Origin: Mycobacterium sp.
GTDB lineage: Bacteria > Actinomycetota > Actinomycetes > Mycobacteriales > Mycobacteriaceae
DNA length: 64,000 nt
Direction: 5' to 3'
Assembly: GCA_021732005.1 (NCBI GenBank)
Contig: JAKFVT010000033.1
Coordinates: forward strand, 1-64,000
Shown: positions 63,188 to 64,000 of the stretch, piece by piece
Layout: every line of letters starts with the position of its first letter
How positions within the stretch are numbered: position 1 is the stretch's first letter
The notes under the pieces: model-generated
Database searches by the model: none
Seen by the model: only the letters and a program-made list of their open reading frames with translations
What the model was told of the DNA's origin: nothing
Made by a program: the position numbers and the translations under genes

Positions 63188-63924
63188 ACGGACCCGCCGT
63201 CGACGAAGATCTCGGATCCGGTCATGAAGCTGCTCGCGTCGGAGGCGAGAAACGCCACCACGGTGGCGATTTCGTCGGCGTCGGCGATCCGGCCCATCGG
63301 CACCGTCGCGGCCTCGCCGTCCAGCAGTGCCTGGTGCTGGCCGCTGGGCGCCAGTCCCTTGAGTCCTGGTGTCTCGACCGGTCCGGGGACCACGGTGTTG
63401 ACCCGGATCTTGCGGCCGACCAACTCGGCCGCCCACGTCCGGCCCAGGGAGCGGATGGCGGCCTTCGATGCGGCGTATGCACCGAAGGCGGGCACTCCGC
63501 GGCTGGCAGCCGTCGACCCGGTGAGCACGATCGAGGCGCCCTCGTTCAGCAGGGGCAGCATCTTCTGCACGGTGAACACGGTGCCGCCGACGTTGCGGGT
63601 GAAGGTGTCGGCGAGGTGTTGAGGCGTCTCCTCTTCCAGCGTCGCGAACTCGCCGCCGCCCGCGTTGGCGAAAATGACGTCCACGCCGCCGCCCCGTTGC
63701 CGGATCACGTCGGCGAGACGATCGAGAGCGTCGATGTCGGTGACGTCGGCCGCGACTCCGGTCGCAGCGTCGCCGATCGTGGCCGCCGCCGCATCGGCCC
63801 GCTCCTGGGTTCGTCCGGTCAGGACGACGTGCGCGCCTTCGGCCGCGAGGTGTTGCGCGGTCGCCAGGCCGATGCCCGACGTGCCGCCGGTGACCAGGGC
63901 TGTCTTGCCGCTGAGTTGACCCAT
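63178..63924 (-). CDS. SDR-family oxidoreductase
   Basis: A 248-residue classical short-chain dehydrogenase. The cofactor motif is TGGTSGIG, and NAG appears in FANAGGGEF. The catalytic triad is Ser in VLTGSTAASRG and YAASK with Tyr/Lys. CGAGGAG lies upstream of ATG 63924 (MGQLSGKTAL), preferred over the longer frame starting at 63978, which would cover a palindromic operator. Substrate unknown; probably induced by the ligand of the neighbouring MarR protein. Confidence 0.92.
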   Translation of the reverse strand: MGQLSGKTALVTGGTSGIGLATAQHLAAEGAHVVLTGRTQERADAAAATIGDAATGVAADVTDIDALDRLADVIRQRGGGVDVIFANAGGGEFATLEEETPQHLADTFTRNVGGTVFTVQKMLPLLNEGASIVLTGSTAASRGVPAFGAYAASKAAIRSLGRTWAAELVGRKIRVNTVVPGPVETPGLKGLAPSGQHQALLDGEAATVPMGRIADADEIATVVAFLASDASSFMTGSEIFVDGGSVQV

Positions 63925-63964
63925 GATTGCTCCTCGATGTGTGGGACCTACAGCCAGAAGAACT

Positions 63965-63980
63965 ACGTGACATGTCACGT
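63965..63980. promoter_or_regulatory. MarR operator upstream of the SDR gene
   Basis: ACGTGACATGTCACGT, a perfect 16-bp palindrome 40 bp upstream of the SDR start. Its core recurs before the marR gene at 62659, so the regulator likely controls both. Confidence 0.68.
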
Positions 63981-64000
63981 TATTCCACTGTGGACGCCGA

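Overview
The window is GC-rich, densely packed chromosomal DNA from a fast-growing actinobacterium of the genus Mycobacterium sensu lato (Mycolicibacterium type). The evidence is gene content and order: homologues of M. tuberculosis Pra, Cbs, LipU, FadA3, a Bax-inhibitor-like protein, EchA9, EchA8, LpqV, paired patatins, FadD14, the Rv1057 beta-propeller and the Rv1056 DUF427 protein occur in the reverse of the H37Rv Rv1056-Rv1078 order, with accessory blocks between them. No rRNA, tRNA, CRISPR array or complete insertion sequence was recognised.

Region by region. 1-11.4 kb is the core lipid/amino-acid block: pra, cbs, lipU, SGNH hydrolase, fadA3, BI-1, echA9-echA8 and a membrane alpha/beta hydrolase. 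It is interrupted at 5.7-6.7 kb by an AbiEi/DUF559-like gene flanked by two copies of a hairpin repeat. 11.4-16.4 kb holds a cysteine dioxygenase/rhodanese pair, lpqV, a tiny secreted protein, two convergent patatin-like lipases and an ankyrin-repeat gene translationally coupled to one of them. 16.4-30.6 kb is a coherent accessory catabolic cluster: Rieske oxygenase, a polyamine-type ABC transporter split over two divergent operons, a class III aminotransferase, a TetR regulator, two FAD oxidoreductases, an ADP-forming acyl-CoA synthetase, a cupin and an acyl-CoA dehydrogenase. Three copies of one palindrome lie in its divergent promoter regions and probably define the regulon of the TetR protein. 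30.8-33.1 kb encodes a small membrane protein and a secreted beta-propeller protein.

33.1-36.0 kb is a likely steroid/lipid module (SRPBCC protein, NAD(P)-dependent oxidoreductase, ltp1) with a KstR-type box. 36.0-38.8 kb is the zinc-starvation ribosome locus. Cysteine-poor paralogues of L28, L33, S14 and S18 and a cysteine-rich 87-residue protein form one operon. A CobW-like protein with a degenerate P-loop and a type-B L31 form the divergent operon. Two Zur boxes lie between the two operons. 38.8-44.3 kb returns to core genes (fadD14, hydrolase, UPF0060, CsbD, F420-type oxidoreductase, Rv1057-like propeller).

44.3-64 kb is mixed: an MpaB-like oxygenase with its own TetR and operator, an MFS transporter, a glutamine-type ABC transporter (binding protein-permease fusion plus ATPase), Ohr, a GAF-GGDEF diguanylate cyclase, DUF427, dienelactone hydrolase, a secreted GH2 glycosidase, a CobW GTPase, and a redox operon (isochorismatase-like hydrolase, PPOX flavoprotein, MOSC/ferredoxin-reductase fusion). 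It ends with a PaxB-like putative membrane terpene cyclase and a MarR/SDR pair sharing a palindrome. Many neighbouring genes on opposite strands overlap at their 3' ends by 4-29 bp.
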